The notes: a model not told the origin generated them from the sequence alone. A stretch of DNA of 64,000 nucleotides from JAGXFP01 sp039714535 (GCA_039714535.1 JBDLJC010000004.1:1-64000), one strand, 5' to 3'. Shown: positions 41,063 through 51,094, counted from the first letter of the stretch. Numbers and translations: made by a program.

Positions 41063-42226
41063 ATGATAACAGGACATAATATCATATGTTTTGGTTCCTC
41101 CTCCTGGCAATATCCAGGTTTACAGCAAACAACCATGAGATTACTGGCGGACCAAAATAGAATCTTATATATCAACGCCCTCGGCAGCCGCAATATTTCT
41201 TTGAAATTATCTCAGTGCAGCTTTTATTTAAGAAGAATTCAAAGACAGTTCCAACAAAATCAAACCATGTCAGAAAAAACCGTGGTTTGCAATCCCCTGA
41301 TCATCCCTTTTGTCTACCACTCTCTAACAACCAAATTTAACCGTTTACTACTCCGTGCTCAATTTCACCGTTTGCTGCCCAAGATAAATTTTCGCAAATA
41401 CATATTATGGGTAGGCACACCAACGGCAGCCCCATTTCTCGATTTATTCGATCCTTCTTTAACTATTTATAATCCTGTTGATCGTTACCATGCCTTCTCG
41501 TTTGTCAATGGTGACAAAATTCGTGCTTACGAAAAGCGGATAGGGGCAAGGGCGGATGCAGTTATCTGTACATCTGATGCGATAAAAAATGACATGTCTG
41601 CGTTCAACCAGCATGCCTTTGCTGTTACCCATGGCGTGGATGTAAATCATTTCCATTCCGCGCTGAACCAGGAGAACAAGATAGAGGATATAGACGATCT
41701 GCCTAAGCCTATAATCGGCTTTTTCGGTGGTCTTTCGGAAAGGGTCAACTATCAACTGATCCGAAAAATCGCATGCCGATATCCAACGGCAAGCATCGTA
41801 CTGATTGGCAAGCAACTTTCCAGCCTGGCAGAATTGGAAGGCCTGCAGAATGTTCATGTCCTCGGATTTCGGGATTTCAGTTTGCTGCCCCATTATATGA
41901 AACGCTTTTCAGTGTGCCTGATTCCCTATCACGTGAATAAACTTATGGAGGCGGTAGACCCTATAAAACTACGCGAATACCTTTGTCAGGGAAAACCGGT
42001 GGTCAGTGTCGATCTGCCGGAAGTCAGAAAACTTAAAGACCTGGTTTACATCGGCAGAGATGAGGAGGAGTTTGTCGAAATGGTGGGAAAAGCAATGGCT
42101 GAAAAAAGTCTCTCGCTTGCAGAGACCCGTATCAAGGCTGCCCGTCAAAGTGAATGGCCAGTGAAGATGGCAGAAATGGCAGAGATTGTTAACGACGCTT
42201 TTATGCGAAAAAATCAGGAAAATTAG
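41063..42226 (+). CDS. Glycosyltransferase (GT-B fold, TuaH-like)
   Basis: A 387-residue cytoplasmic glycosyltransferase. The N-terminus has FGSSSWQYPGLQQTTMRLLA; the C-terminal donor-binding domain has IIGFFGGLSERVNYQLIRKI, ASIVLIGKQLSSLAEL, VHVLGFRDFSLLPHYMKRFS, DPIKLREYLCQGKPVVSVDL, the E of which would bind the sugar nucleotide. The second ATG (41063) was chosen because GAAGGA is ten bases before it; the ATG at 41054 is too close. It opens a second sub-operon that continues with the polymerase and flippase. Confidence 0.87.
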   Translation: MITGHNIICFGSSSWQYPGLQQTTMRLLADQNRILYINALGSRNISLKLSQCSFYLRRIQRQFQQNQTMSEKTVVCNPLIIPFVYHSLTTKFNRLLLRAQFHRLLPKINFRKYILWVGTPTAAPFLDLFDPSLTIYNPVDRYHAFSFVNGDKIRAYEKRIGARADAVICTSDAIKNDMSAFNQHAFAVTHGVDVNHFHSALNQENKIEDIDDLPKPIIGFFGGLSERVNYQLIRKIACRYPTASIVLIGKQLSSLAELEGLQNVHVLGFRDFSLLPHYMKRFSVCLIPYHVNKLMEAVDPIKLREYLCQGKPVVSVDLPEVRKLKDLVYIGRDEEEFVEMVGKAMAEKSLSLAETRIKAARQSEWPVKMAEMAEIVNDAFMRKNQEN

Positions 42227-42227
42227 A

Positions 42228-43574
42228 ATGTTGGAGAACATTATCATTGTACTTCTTATCCCCTTAGGCCTGCTTTGCCTGGTCAAACCTTTTCTCCTTC
42301 TGTACCTGCTGACAACCGTAATGGTCTTTAAATTTGCCCCGTCAGTAAGTTATTACGAAACTACTCCAATAATAAAAATCGGATCCATTAATCTTTTTTC
42401 CACCGATTACCTGATCTTAATATTATTTTTTCTCTTGATGATTTTTATGGCAAAAAATTTGATATCTAAACGCCCCCTTCTGGGAAAATTAATGGAGGGC
42501 CAGGTAAGCAAATTAGTTTCCGTTTTATTTCTCTGGTCTATTTTTATTGGTATCCTTTCCTATGGCAAAGGCTTCGCGTTACAGAATGTATTGCGGAATA
42601 TTTCCACGGAAGCACTGATGTTCATCGCCATCCTTCTACCAACCATCCCCGAGGTGGACAAAAAAAAGGAACGATTCTTCAAATACAGCGTATTGCTAGG
42701 GCTACTACTAGTCGGCTTTTCTTTATGGAAATACTTTATTTCGCATGACGTTGAATTAACCAGTAGCGGCACAATGCGAACCCTGTTAGGCAACACCGTA
42801 ATTATTTTCATGCTACCCATATGCTACTTGCTCTTTTACAGCAGATACTACCGCCAACATAAGTTACTTTCTTGCACCATAATTGCCCTGTTGACCATCG
42901 GCATTACTTTGACCGGCCATCGTTCCGGGTTGATTACTCTGGCTTTTGTAATACTTTTGTACTTCACGACAAAGGACTTCAATATTGTAGATTATTTATG
43001 GATTCCAACTGCCGGTATAACAATGGTCCTTCTGGTTGTCTTGATTTCCTCGATGTTAAGTATAACCCCCGGCAAAACTCTTTTAGGAGATATGGTGCTG
43101 CGTGCTGGCGACACCCTCAATCTGGAAAACAAAACAACTATGGAAAGGCTGTCAAAGTGGGACGATTCCCTTGAAATAACCAAGAGATATCCGCTCCTTG
43201 GCTTGGGGCGATTCCCTGTGCATACCGACTCTATAGCCGATGACTCTAACCAGAACCTAAAGGATTCGTTTACAGACTTCAACAGAGCGACCCATAACAT
43301 GTTCGCGGAACAACTTGCCAACACAGGTCTGTTGGGGTTGTCAGTAATGGCCTTTTTCATTTACGGAGTCCTCATGCAATTTAAAAAAATTTCCGCTATG
43401 GATCATAGATATGCCGATTTTTTAAAAGTCTATTTCTTATCTTTCCTGGTTTTCAGTCAGTTCAACACTTCTTTTTCTGACCCGCTGGGCAAGATATTTC
43501 TCTTCATTATGCTAGGTTTTTTAAACGTACAGCAGATGAAGGAATCAGGCTCGCTTCCGGCCTTTTCATCGTGA
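42228..43574 (+). CDS. O-antigen polymerase/ligase family membrane protein
   Basis: Multi-pass inner-membrane protein of 448 residues with about 11 hydrophobic segments and a large periplasmic loop after the eighth (around residues 285-365), where KRYPLLGLGRFPVHTD and THNMFAEQLANTGLLGLSVM match the conserved H-x-x-F/W and Wzy_C region of the O-antigen ligase superfamily. It would polymerise or ligate the lipid-linked repeat unit at the periplasmic face. It starts one base after the preceding stop. No glutamate-rich or kinase-like feature. Confidence 0.88.
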   Translation: MLENIIIVLLIPLGLLCLVKPFLLLYLLTTVMVFKFAPSVSYYETTPIIKIGSINLFSTDYLILILFFLLMIFMAKNLISKRPLLGKLMEGQVSKLVSVLFLWSIFIGILSYGKGFALQNVLRNISTEALMFIAILLPTIPEVDKKKERFFKYSVLLGLLLVGFSLWKYFISHDVELTSSGTMRTLLGNTVIIFMLPICYLLFYSRYYRQHKLLSCTIIALLTIGITLTGHRSGLITLAFVILLYFTTKDFNIVDYLWIPTAGITMVLLVVLISSMLSITPGKTLLGDMVLRAGDTLNLENKTTMERLSKWDDSLEITKRYPLLGLGRFPVHTDSIADDSNQNLKDSFTDFNRATHNMFAEQLANTGLLGLSVMAFFIYGVLMQFKKISAMDHRYADFLKVYFLSFLVFSQFNTSFSDPLGKIFLFIMLGFLNVQQMKESGSLPAFSS

Positions 43575-43672
43575 TTCAAGTTTCTGCTGAAGATTTTTGG
43601 TGACCAGTTTACCACCCTGGCACCGCCAGACAACCGGCATAAGCATCACATATTGCAAGGTTAGACACCCAA

Positions 43673-45079
43673 ATGGATAATTCAATCAAACAGAAACTGT
43701 ATTCAGGTGGGTTGTGGGTTGTGGGGCTTAAAATACTGGCATTGCCGGTTGGTCTTATTCTTGTCGCATTGTTGACCAGGATGCTCTCGGCTGAAGAGAT
43801 GGGAGTATATTTTCTCTTTTTTAGCCTTGTCGATTTTCTCGTGATCTTTTCCTTGCTAGGGATGGAAAAACCAATCGTTCGCATTGTGTCCCAATCATTG
43901 GCCCTTAAATTGCCGGGGCGTGCCTGGCAAGCGGTTCGTAAGGCGTTGCGCATGGGCGTACTGTCAGCCTCGACAGTTGCGGCATTGCTTGTTTTAGGAG
44001 TTGGCCAATTTGTGTCCGAAAAGATATTTGACTCTGCTCTGATGAGTGAGCTTATTTTCTTACCGGCAATATGGTTGTTCCTGCTCACCCTTCAGAGGTT
44101 GGTTGCCGAGTCTTTCAGAGGCCTTCATGATATCAGGTTTGCGACGTTGTTTAATGGGTTGATTCCAAATTTTCTCTGCGTCATAGTGCTGGCATTGCTT
44201 TTCTGGACGAATGTGAAAATAAATCTCTCAACAATCTTATTTATCGTAATCGGTGCTTATGCATTAAATCTTCTCTTGGGGTATGTGACATTATCTAGAA
44301 GTACTTCTGAATTGAGTGGTGATGGCTCGGTTTTTGTCTCTGAAATATTGAAGACTTCATGGCCGTTTTGCATTTCAGCCATTTTTTTAACAGGCCTGCA
44401 ACAAGGCCATCTTTGGTTACTTGGGTTTTGCAGTACTACAGAAAGTGTAGCCATATATGGAGCGGCCTGGCGGGTTGTGATTTTGTTAACAACAACACTC
44501 CAAATCGTTAGACTGGTAATTCCTGCCATGGTCGCCAAGCTTTACGCCCAAAAAAAGTATAAGGATCTTGAAAAGGTTCTTAGAAGCACCGCAACAATTG
44601 CCGGTGTTCCGTCCATCATTGGTTTGTTATTAATTCTAATTTTCGGAAAAACAATACTTCTTCATCTCTATGGAGAAAGTTATGCCAGTGGTTATTCAAT
44701 ATTAACCATTTTGGCAATTGCACACATAATAAATATTTTCACTGGAGTGCCAGGTGTGCTCTTAATGATGTCTTCAAACGAAAAAGTACTATTGGCAATC
44801 TCTATATTCAGCGGTTCTTTGAGTATTTTGGTTAGTTTTATCCTGGTGAACCAATTGGATTATGTCGGTGTTGCTATAGGGGCTGGAGTCGGAATAGCTA
44901 TCCAGAATTTACTTATGGCAGGCTATTGCCTAACAAAAATGGATATAAATACTTTCATTAGCTTAAGAGAAATATATCTTTTCAAAGAAACTTTTTTGTC
45001 AATTATTGCTGCTTACAAGCAGAGATTAATCCTTAAAACAAATAACTTTGGGCACAATACTGATACAGAAAAAATTTGA
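43673..45079 (+). CDS. Wzx-like polysaccharide flippase
   Basis: Membrane protein of the MATE/MVF-type polysaccharide exporter family, 468 residues and about 12-14 hydrophobic segments. The N-terminus (SIKQKLYSGGLWVVGLKILA, PVGLILVALLTRMLSAEEMG) is typical of Wzx, and ILAIAHIINIFTGVPGVLLM and a valine/leucine-rich C-terminus follow. It flips the undecaprenyl-linked unit to the periplasm. It follows the polymerase gene by about 98 bases and precedes the first sulfotransferase by 33 bases. Confidence 0.88.
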   Translation: MDNSIKQKLYSGGLWVVGLKILALPVGLILVALLTRMLSAEEMGVYFLFFSLVDFLVIFSLLGMEKPIVRIVSQSLALKLPGRAWQAVRKALRMGVLSASTVAALLVLGVGQFVSEKIFDSALMSELIFLPAIWLFLLTLQRLVAESFRGLHDIRFATLFNGLIPNFLCVIVLALLFWTNVKINLSTILFIVIGAYALNLLLGYVTLSRSTSELSGDGSVFVSEILKTSWPFCISAIFLTGLQQGHLWLLGFCSTTESVAIYGAAWRVVILLTTTLQIVRLVIPAMVAKLYAQKKYKDLEKVLRSTATIAGVPSIIGLLLILIFGKTILLHLYGESYASGYSILTILAIAHIINIFTGVPGVLLMMSSNEKVLLAISIFSGSLSILVSFILVNQLDYVGVAIGAGVGIAIQNLLMAGYCLTKMDINTFISLREIYLFKETFLSIIAAYKQRLILKTNNFGHNTDTEKI

Positions 45080-45112
45080 TAAATATCATAATTGCAAGAG
45101 CAGGTTGAAAAA

Positions 45113-46066
45113 ATGAAACCGATATTCATATTTAGTTTACCACGCGCAGGCTCTACACTTCTGCAACGTATGCTGGCAACATCAGATCAGATATCTACGG
45201 TATCAGAACCTTGGATATTATTACCTTTTGTTTATACCTTGAAATCTGATGGAATTAAATCGGAATACGGACATAGTTTATCTGTGCAGGCTATCCAGGA
45301 TTTTTATAAACAGTTCCCAAATGGTCGCCAGGATTATCTCAATGACTTACGAGAATTTATTTTAAAGCTTTATAAAAACAATTCGCAGCCCAATAGCACA
45401 TATTTTCTTGATAAAACGCCAAGATATCATTTGATAATCAATGAGATACTTGAGATTTTCCCAGAAGGTAAGTTTATTTTCCTGTGGAGGAACCCGTTGG
45501 CCGTAGTTGCCTCAATTTTAAATAGTTGGTGCAACGGAAAATGGAAAATACGGTTATGGGAGTTAGATCTGTACGATGGAGTAGACAATCTCCTTAGTGC
45601 TTTTACAGAGAATTCTTCTCATGTTCATTCATTACAATATGAGAACCTTGTTCAATCCCCTTCCACGGAAATGAAAAAAATATGCGACTATCTATTGCTC
45701 GATTACGATGATCAAATGATAGGGTCATTTCAAAACATTAGCTTCGAGGGCAAGTGGGGAGATCAGTACGGAATCAAGAAATACGATTCTTTAAGCAAAA
45801 ACTCCTTACATAACTGGCAAAAGACTTTCAATAATCCGATGCGGCGGTATTGGGCAATTAAATATTTAGATTGGCTTGGTGAAGAAAATCTCAAACTCAT
45901 GGGCTATAGCTATCGAGATTTAATAGCACTAGTGTCAAATGGGAAAAACATGAATTTGAATGGCATGTTTTCTGATCTAATCAGATCTGTTCTTTATCCA
46001 CCAGCAAATCTTCTATCAACACGAGGAGGAAATACCAATAAGCGCATAAAACACCTATATTACTAA
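45113..46066 (+). CDS. Sulfotransferase
   Basis: PAPS-dependent sulfotransferase, 317 residues. The 5'-phosphosulfate-binding loop is IFSLPRAGSTLLQRMLATSD near the N-terminus, and the 3'-phosphate-binding region FIFLWRNPLAVVASILNSW lies near residue 130. A PAPS-type dimer motif is plausible at the C-terminus. The ATG at 45113 was preferred over an upstream TTG at 45092. AT-rich like the cassette at 35-39 kb. It should sulfate a hydroxyl or amine of the polysaccharide. Confidence 0.86.
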   Translation: MKPIFIFSLPRAGSTLLQRMLATSDQISTVSEPWILLPFVYTLKSDGIKSEYGHSLSVQAIQDFYKQFPNGRQDYLNDLREFILKLYKNNSQPNSTYFLDKTPRYHLIINEILEIFPEGKFIFLWRNPLAVVASILNSWCNGKWKIRLWELDLYDGVDNLLSAFTENSSHVHSLQYENLVQSPSTEMKKICDYLLLDYDDQMIGSFQNISFEGKWGDQYGIKKYDSLSKNSLHNWQKTFNNPMRRYWAIKYLDWLGEENLKLMGYSYRDLIALVSNGKNMNLNGMFSDLIRSVLYPPANLLSTRGGNTNKRIKHLYY

Positions 46067-46151
46067 CTCGTGTCTGTCCAAAACTTAGAATTTTTCTTCG
46101 AAATCAAGGAACTGTGAAATTGAAACATTCAAACAATTTCAGGCGAAAAAA

Positions 46152-47114
46152 ATGAATAATCCGATTTTCATAATAGGCCTTCCCAGGTCAGGAAGCACAT
46201 TATGGCACAATATTATAGCAAGAAACGAGGAAATCTGCCGGATAGGGGAAATGCATTTTTTAACGCCATGGCGCAAGGATTTCCGCCACTTTTGCAAAAA
46301 GCATGTTGGCGACTTGCAAAACAATAACAATGTTAAAAAAATGGTAGACTTAATTTTTTCACAGGAGACCACCCCAGGCCTAAATGCTTGGTTTTGGAAT
46401 GCCGAGCTACAAAGAGTTAACAACAATGACCTAAAAGAAAAAATATATTCCGGCATCCTGGTATCTGACAGGTCGTTGGGCAGTATCTTCAAAATATTTA
46501 TCGAAAACATTACCGTTTATAGTGGTTTGAAAAGATGTTGTGTAAAGTTTCCTGTTTATCCCAGTCATATACCCCAATTACTTCAATGGTATCCGCGATG
46601 TAAGATTGTCCATATTACGAGAGATCCAAGAGCAACCTCTATATCAAGAACAAATGATCCGGGAGGGACGCAACAATTAAAAAGGAAGTATCCTCTCATT
46701 ACTTTTCTCATACAAAAGATCATGATTTATTTTAATGTTGCCCAATATTGTTGGACTTCACGGCTACACAGCAAATATAAAGCCATAGATAATTATGCTC
46801 TTTTTCGTTACGAAGATTTATTAGCATATCCTGAGAAGACCATAAGAAAGCTATGTCATTTTATCGAAATAGATTTTGATGAAAAAATGTTGACCCCAAA
46901 GGCAGCGCAAAAATCCAGTGTCACAGGTAAAAGAGCAAAAGGTTTTGACAAAAAAGCAGGAACTCGCTGGGAAAAGGTAATTTCTCCTTTTGATAAGTTG
47001 TTAATCACAATGCTAACGAAAAGAAGTATGACAAAATTTGGCTATGCTCCAAATGTTCATCCCATTTTTTCTACTGTAAAGCTCGATTCCGAAAGGATTT
47101 CTACATTAGAGTGA
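46152..47114 (+). CDS. Sulfotransferase
   Basis: A second sulfotransferase of 320 residues, only distantly similar to the one before it. The PAPS loop is IFIIGLPRSGSTLWHNIIAR, and KIVHITRDPRATSISRTND is the 3'-phosphate-binding motif near residue 155. FRYEDLLAYPEKTIRKLCHF is the usual ENL-type region. Spacing to the previous gene (85 bases) is compatible with one operon. Having two different enzymes suggests sulfation at two positions. Confidence 0.88.
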   Translation: MNNPIFIIGLPRSGSTLWHNIIARNEEICRIGEMHFLTPWRKDFRHFCKKHVGDLQNNNNVKKMVDLIFSQETTPGLNAWFWNAELQRVNNNDLKEKIYSGILVSDRSLGSIFKIFIENITVYSGLKRCCVKFPVYPSHIPQLLQWYPRCKIVHITRDPRATSISRTNDPGGTQQLKRKYPLITFLIQKIMIYFNVAQYCWTSRLHSKYKAIDNYALFRYEDLLAYPEKTIRKLCHFIEIDFDEKMLTPKAAQKSSVTGKRAKGFDKKAGTRWEKVISPFDKLLITMLTKRSMTKFGYAPNVHPIFSTVKLDSERISTLE

Positions 47115-47179
47115 AAATTAAAGAATCTGGCAACACGATAGTTTGCCGCACGAAACTAAACTGTTAGGGATAATCCATC

Positions 47180-48058
47180 TTGAATTCAATTAACATCGCA
47201 GTTTTAATGACCTGCCACAACCGAAAAGAATCCACTCTTTCATGCATTCGCAAATTAATATCCCAGGAAAATATTACGGACATCAATCTAAAAATATATT
47301 TGGTTGAAGATGGCTGCACCGATGGTACTGGAGATGCCGCCAGAAATCTTTTACCCGATATAATTTTGCTGCGAGGTAACGGAGAACTCTATTGGGGAGG
47401 CGGGATGAGGCTGGCCTTTGGAGAAGCGTTGAAAGAAAACTACGACTTCTACCTATGGCTCAACGACGACACCATGCTTTATCCGCATGCTGTTCGGACG
47501 ATGTTGGACACATCACATTACCTGAAAAAAGAAATTGGCAGAGACGCCATTCTAGCCGGAGCAATGCGTGACTCTGTAACTGGCGTTTTGACCTATGGAG
47601 GAAGTATAAGGCGTAGATCCTGGAGTCCTAGGTCATATATATTTGTTACTCCCACAAATAAACCGGAACCATGTGATGTCATTAACGGCAACTGCGTTTT
47701 AATACCTCACAACATAGCGACATCAGTTGGAAATATCAGTAAAGACTTCACCCACAGACTAGGTGATTGTGACTATAGCCTTCGCGCCAAATCAAAAGGT
47801 TTTTCCAGCTGGATCGCACCTGGATATCTTGGTACCTGTTCGAGGAATTCTTTAACAGGCACATTTAAAGATAAGAACCTATCCTTAAAGAACCGCGTTG
47901 GCTTTTTAGAAAATCCAACAGCGGCGACACCCGCCAAGGAGTGGATGCTCTTTGTAAAGCGGCATGGAGGGATTTTTTGGCCAATTTTTTGGTCCAGGGC
48001 TTTCGTTCGAATGAAGTTTCCGCGGATATGGGTTTGGCTACGCTCTAGCAGGGTTTAA
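47180..48058 (+). CDS. Family 2 glycosyltransferase
   Basis: A GT-A-fold glycosyltransferase of 292 residues. The nucleotide-binding start is IAVLMTCHNRKESTLSCIRK, VEDGCTDGTGDAARNLLPD follows, and the metal-binding DDT (FYLWLNDDTMLYPHAVRTML) and acceptor-site HRLGDCDYSLRAKSKGFSSW are clear. The start is a TTG with a modest site (TTAGGGAT). It ends the second polysaccharide sub-operon. Confidence 0.88.
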   Translation: MNSINIAVLMTCHNRKESTLSCIRKLISQENITDINLKIYLVEDGCTDGTGDAARNLLPDIILLRGNGELYWGGGMRLAFGEALKENYDFYLWLNDDTMLYPHAVRTMLDTSHYLKKEIGRDAILAGAMRDSVTGVLTYGGSIRRRSWSPRSYIFVTPTNKPEPCDVINGNCVLIPHNIATSVGNISKDFTHRLGDCDYSLRAKSKGFSSWIAPGYLGTCSRNSLTGTFKDKNLSLKNRVGFLENPTAATPAKEWMLFVKRHGGIFWPIFWSRAFVRMKFPRIWVWLRSSRV

Positions 48059-48210
48059 TTGCATTATGGAATTGACCTGACCCATTATCAATATTGGCGG
48101 CGGAATACCCTCTTAGTCTGCTGTCCTGCCCGAAGCCCTTAATGTAGCAACTTTGAATTGAAAACGGGTAGCCCGCCTGCACAATAATCAAGTGTCAGGG
48201 TTACCTTATG

Positions 48211-49299
48211 TTACTTACCACCTCGAACATACCACCAGTGACCACCTTGGCTCTTGTCATAACTACCGTAAGAGTAGTACGGTTCCTCTCCGCCCCAACA
48301 CTGCTCACATTGAAAAGAAACGGCTCTCGCCATTGAAGGATCAGGTTCGTAAGTAGTACTTGTCCAAAATAACCAAGGCCGACATGAAGGATCTTGATCC
48401 CAATCGCATTGGACCCTGTAGTCGACATCGAAAGGGTGTCCCAATGGCAGGGCCACACCTGTCGGGTTCATTGTCCAAAGTGTTCCCAGCTCCTCTGCGC
48501 CTGGCAGGCGCCATCCTGCCACTCCGTTAGTCGAATACCCGCCAATGACGCTGCCCGCGCAATTTAATGCTTTCTCCCAACTCCCCCCATCATAAGGATT
48601 GCAAAAATCGCTTCCGGTTGCTGACGGTACCTGCCTTGTCCAAACCAGCCCGGTTGCTTTGTCTAAAACAAGGTCATTCCACTCGTGTTCAGCATGGTAA
48701 ATGGCAAAGCGGGGGTTGGGGGCATGATCTACCCAATCTATTGATTTGTCAGTTCCATCTTGCGTTATCTCCCAAGAGGGTCTCTTATTCACAGTCTCTC
48801 CTGCTAATGGTGGAGGAGCGTCACTACAGACAAATTTCACCCCGTCAGTATTAGTTTGACAACCTCCAGGAGAAGCAAAAGTCACCTTTCCTATGCCCGA
48901 AGAAAAATTATAGGGACCAGTACCCAATTTGATCCATTGAAAATGATTTACCTGTTGGTTCACAGAGTTACTACGAAGGGGCACGCCATTGTCCGATATA
49001 ACAATTGGAACATCTGTACATCTATTGTCCCCTGCCGACCATTGAGTAAACACCTCGCAATATCCACTTACTTCAGCCTCAAAGGTGTATATCGCTGTCC
49101 CCGTACCATTCCCAGTATTATTGCCAGCCCAATTTCCTCCATAGGCATTACGACTTGAGACAGTAAACCAAGTCCCTGTCGATGATGTGCCAGCACCTCC
49201 ATTGTCAACAATTAATTCAGCGGTATGGGCAAGTGAGGAAAATACTAACCAGAAAATCATTGGTAATAACAAAAACAATTTTAAGCCTTTTGTCTTCAT
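48211..49299 (-). CDS. Exported protein with golvesin-like and DUF1566 (Lcl-type) domains
   Basis: A 362-residue secreted protein. The signal peptide is MKTKGLKLFLLLPMIFWLVF with SSLAHT following. Residues about 30-155 resemble the golvesin/carbohydrate-binding beta-sandwich (TWFTVSSRNAYGGNWAGNNT, then YCEVFTQWSAGDNRCTDVPI). The C-terminal half is a DUF1566 or Lcl-type domain (DKATGLVWTRQVP, GGSWEKALNCA, GVAGWRLPGAEELGTL, LFWTSTTY and a closing GHWWYVRGGK). Such proteins are often surface adhesins. It is single on the minus strand, at the edge of the polysaccharide genes. Confidence 0.8.
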   Translation of the reverse strand: MKTKGLKLFLLLPMIFWLVFSSLAHTAELIVDNGGAGTSSTGTWFTVSSRNAYGGNWAGNNTGNGTGTAIYTFEAEVSGYCEVFTQWSAGDNRCTDVPIVISDNGVPLRSNSVNQQVNHFQWIKLGTGPYNFSSGIGKVTFASPGGCQTNTDGVKFVCSDAPPPLAGETVNKRPSWEITQDGTDKSIDWVDHAPNPRFAIYHAEHEWNDLVLDKATGLVWTRQVPSATGSDFCNPYDGGSWEKALNCAGSVIGGYSTNGVAGWRLPGAEELGTLWTMNPTGVALPLGHPFDVDYRVQCDWDQDPSCRPWLFWTSTTYEPDPSMARAVSFQCEQCWGGEEPYYSYGSYDKSQGGHWWYVRGGK

Positions 49300-49498
49300 C
49301 CCTTATCTCCTTTTCTTTTTGATTTATGCTACTTGCCTGTTTGATGAACTATTACCTAATCGTCCATTCAATCAGAAGGGTCCACAAGTAATCAATAGTA
49401 GAAAAATGGGTAGGTAACAGGTGGTAGAACATACCACTCATAAGGCAAAACATAATTAAAGCTGGCATAACAAGTGGAGGGGGTAGAGCGGCGCCTTG

Positions 49499-51007
49499 CT
49501 ATGCGTTATTTCTGAGGACTTGCTTGTAGAATCTTCTTGCTCCATCATACATTCCTATGCTTCTCAAAATATTCATCAACCGCTGCTTTGCTGTTGCAGG
49601 ATTAACGGGCTGCCCCATGGCTTCCGGCCAGAGGATTTCGAGCATCATTTTGTACACTAAGTAATCAGGAGCGCTTCTTAACTTGGCAGGAACAGCAAGA
49701 ATTAATTCGAGAAGGCCTCGGTGATTGAATGGCGTAAACGCCTCTTGGACTATATCCCATTCAAGCTGGCTCTGCGCCTGCCAACTTCCCATTCGATGTT
49801 CCCAGTAGAATAGATCGAGAATATCCATATTTGCTCCAGTAACCACTTCGCCAACTCGATCGTACCAGATGGAAATTTGCTCGCGTACAAACGGTATCGT
49901 ATGCCAACCATCTTCAAGCGCAATGATTTGGTCCGGGGAAGTAATAGGTCGATGCGTGCCATACTTATAGTAAAAGCACCTTGCAATTTCAGAACAGTTG
50001 CCTTTCAAGCATATCCTATCTTGCGGATATGTATCTATCATTCCGCATGCTATCTTCCCCCAGTCGTCCATATGCGCAAGCGATGCATTGTGCTCATATA
50101 TTTCACGAAATGATTCGGGAACCGTTCTGCGGCAATCGATAAGGTTATGACTTAAGCCAAGGGCTTTTAATAGCGCCGCCGGAATCTTGATGTCGTTTGA
50201 GTTGGGATCTAAGTTGCGATATTGTAAGGTGTAAAAATAGATTTCATCAGAAATACTCTTTGCCGCACCAAAAAGCATTCTTGAGTCCCATCCAGCTGTT
50301 AATGGCAAAGCCAACTTAAATCTATTATTCGCTGCAATCATTAACCTCTTAAGGAGATCGGCGGCTTCAGCTACGATCTCATTCACTTGCCTCTGTGGCA
50401 ATGCCCGTTTCGGCCAATACCTTATCTGCTCAACCGTTGAAAAGCGCAGGTAGTGATTAGGCACAAGGTGGCTTACTTCTTCAAAAAGGGAACATCCGCT
50501 GGGTATCCAATGCTCAATATTAGTCTTTGCGTAGGATGATTTGACATAAGATGAGAGACGCTCGCCATCCTTTAGAGGCAGTATTTGTTTGAAGATTAAT
50601 GGTTGTGATCCAACAAATACCTGACCTTTATATTTTGTGTAGTATACGCTTCGTAGTCCACATGGATCATGAAACAGCAATGTTTCTGTTGGTGTGTTTA
50701 TTATTAAGACAAACCGACCAGAAACAGAACCTAGGTAGTCACTAATGCTTTCAACCGAATCAGTGAAATTGCGTATCGTGTTTAATATATCGGTATTAGA
50801 TCTCTCCGGGAAACTTGGGTCAATGATGTACCCCAAAAGCGTGACAGTCACATTTGCATCGGTTGATGTTACGGTGGAAAGCTGTAAGTCCGGATGAGCA
50901 TATAAATGGTGATGGCCAAAACGTATATGTTGCCAATGACGAAGAGACGCACAGGTGTCAGGCGCAATTAAGAACTGCCGGCGAAACCAAAGATTGCTAA
51001 CTGTCAT
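49499..51007 (-). CDS. Asparagine-synthetase-like protein, probable dead glutaminase domain
   Basis: A 502-residue member of the asparagine synthase superfamily common in polysaccharide loci. The N-terminal domain resembles a class II glutaminase fold (GRFVLIINTPTETLLFHDPC, LRSVYYTKYKGQVFVGSQPL) but starts MTVSNLWFRR, so the essential Cys2 is missing. The ATP pyrophosphatase domain has LPLTAGWDSRMLFGAAKS, a variant of the SGGxDS P-loop. It may use free ammonia or act as a ligase for sugar amidation. The start at 51007 (GAGGAA upstream) is preferred over the ATG at 51022. An inverted repeat (51063-51094) lies just upstream. Confidence 0.8.
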   Translation of the reverse strand: MTVSNLWFRRQFLIAPDTCASLRHWQHIRFGHHHLYAHPDLQLSTVTSTDANVTVTLLGYIIDPSFPERSNTDILNTIRNFTDSVESISDYLGSVSGRFVLIINTPTETLLFHDPCGLRSVYYTKYKGQVFVGSQPLIFKQILPLKDGERLSSYVKSSYAKTNIEHWIPSGCSLFEEVSHLVPNHYLRFSTVEQIRYWPKRALPQRQVNEIVAEAADLLKRLMIAANNRFKLALPLTAGWDSRMLFGAAKSISDEIYFYTLQYRNLDPNSNDIKIPAALLKALGLSHNLIDCRRTVPESFREIYEHNASLAHMDDWGKIACGMIDTYPQDRICLKGNCSEIARCFYYKYGTHRPITSPDQIIALEDGWHTIPFVREQISIWYDRVGEVVTGANMDILDLFYWEHRMGSWQAQSQLEWDIVQEAFTPFNHRGLLELILAVPAKLRSAPDYLVYKMMLEILWPEAMGQPVNPATAKQRLMNILRSIGMYDGARRFYKQVLRNNA

Positions 51008-51062
51008 CTTTGTTCCTCGCATAACAAATTGTGGTTCCGTTTGAAACCTTTGACGTTGATTT

Positions 51063-51094
51063 GAATAGAGTCGCCTAGCGCTTTGACTCTATTC
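51063..51094. promoter_or_regulatory. Inverted repeat upstream of the asparagine-synthetase-like gene
   Basis: GAATAGAGTC (51063-51072) and GACTCTATTC (51085-51094) are perfect 10-bp arms around 12 bases, 56 bases upstream of the start on the minus strand. Such a position suits an operator; no binding protein can be named. Confidence 0.5.
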
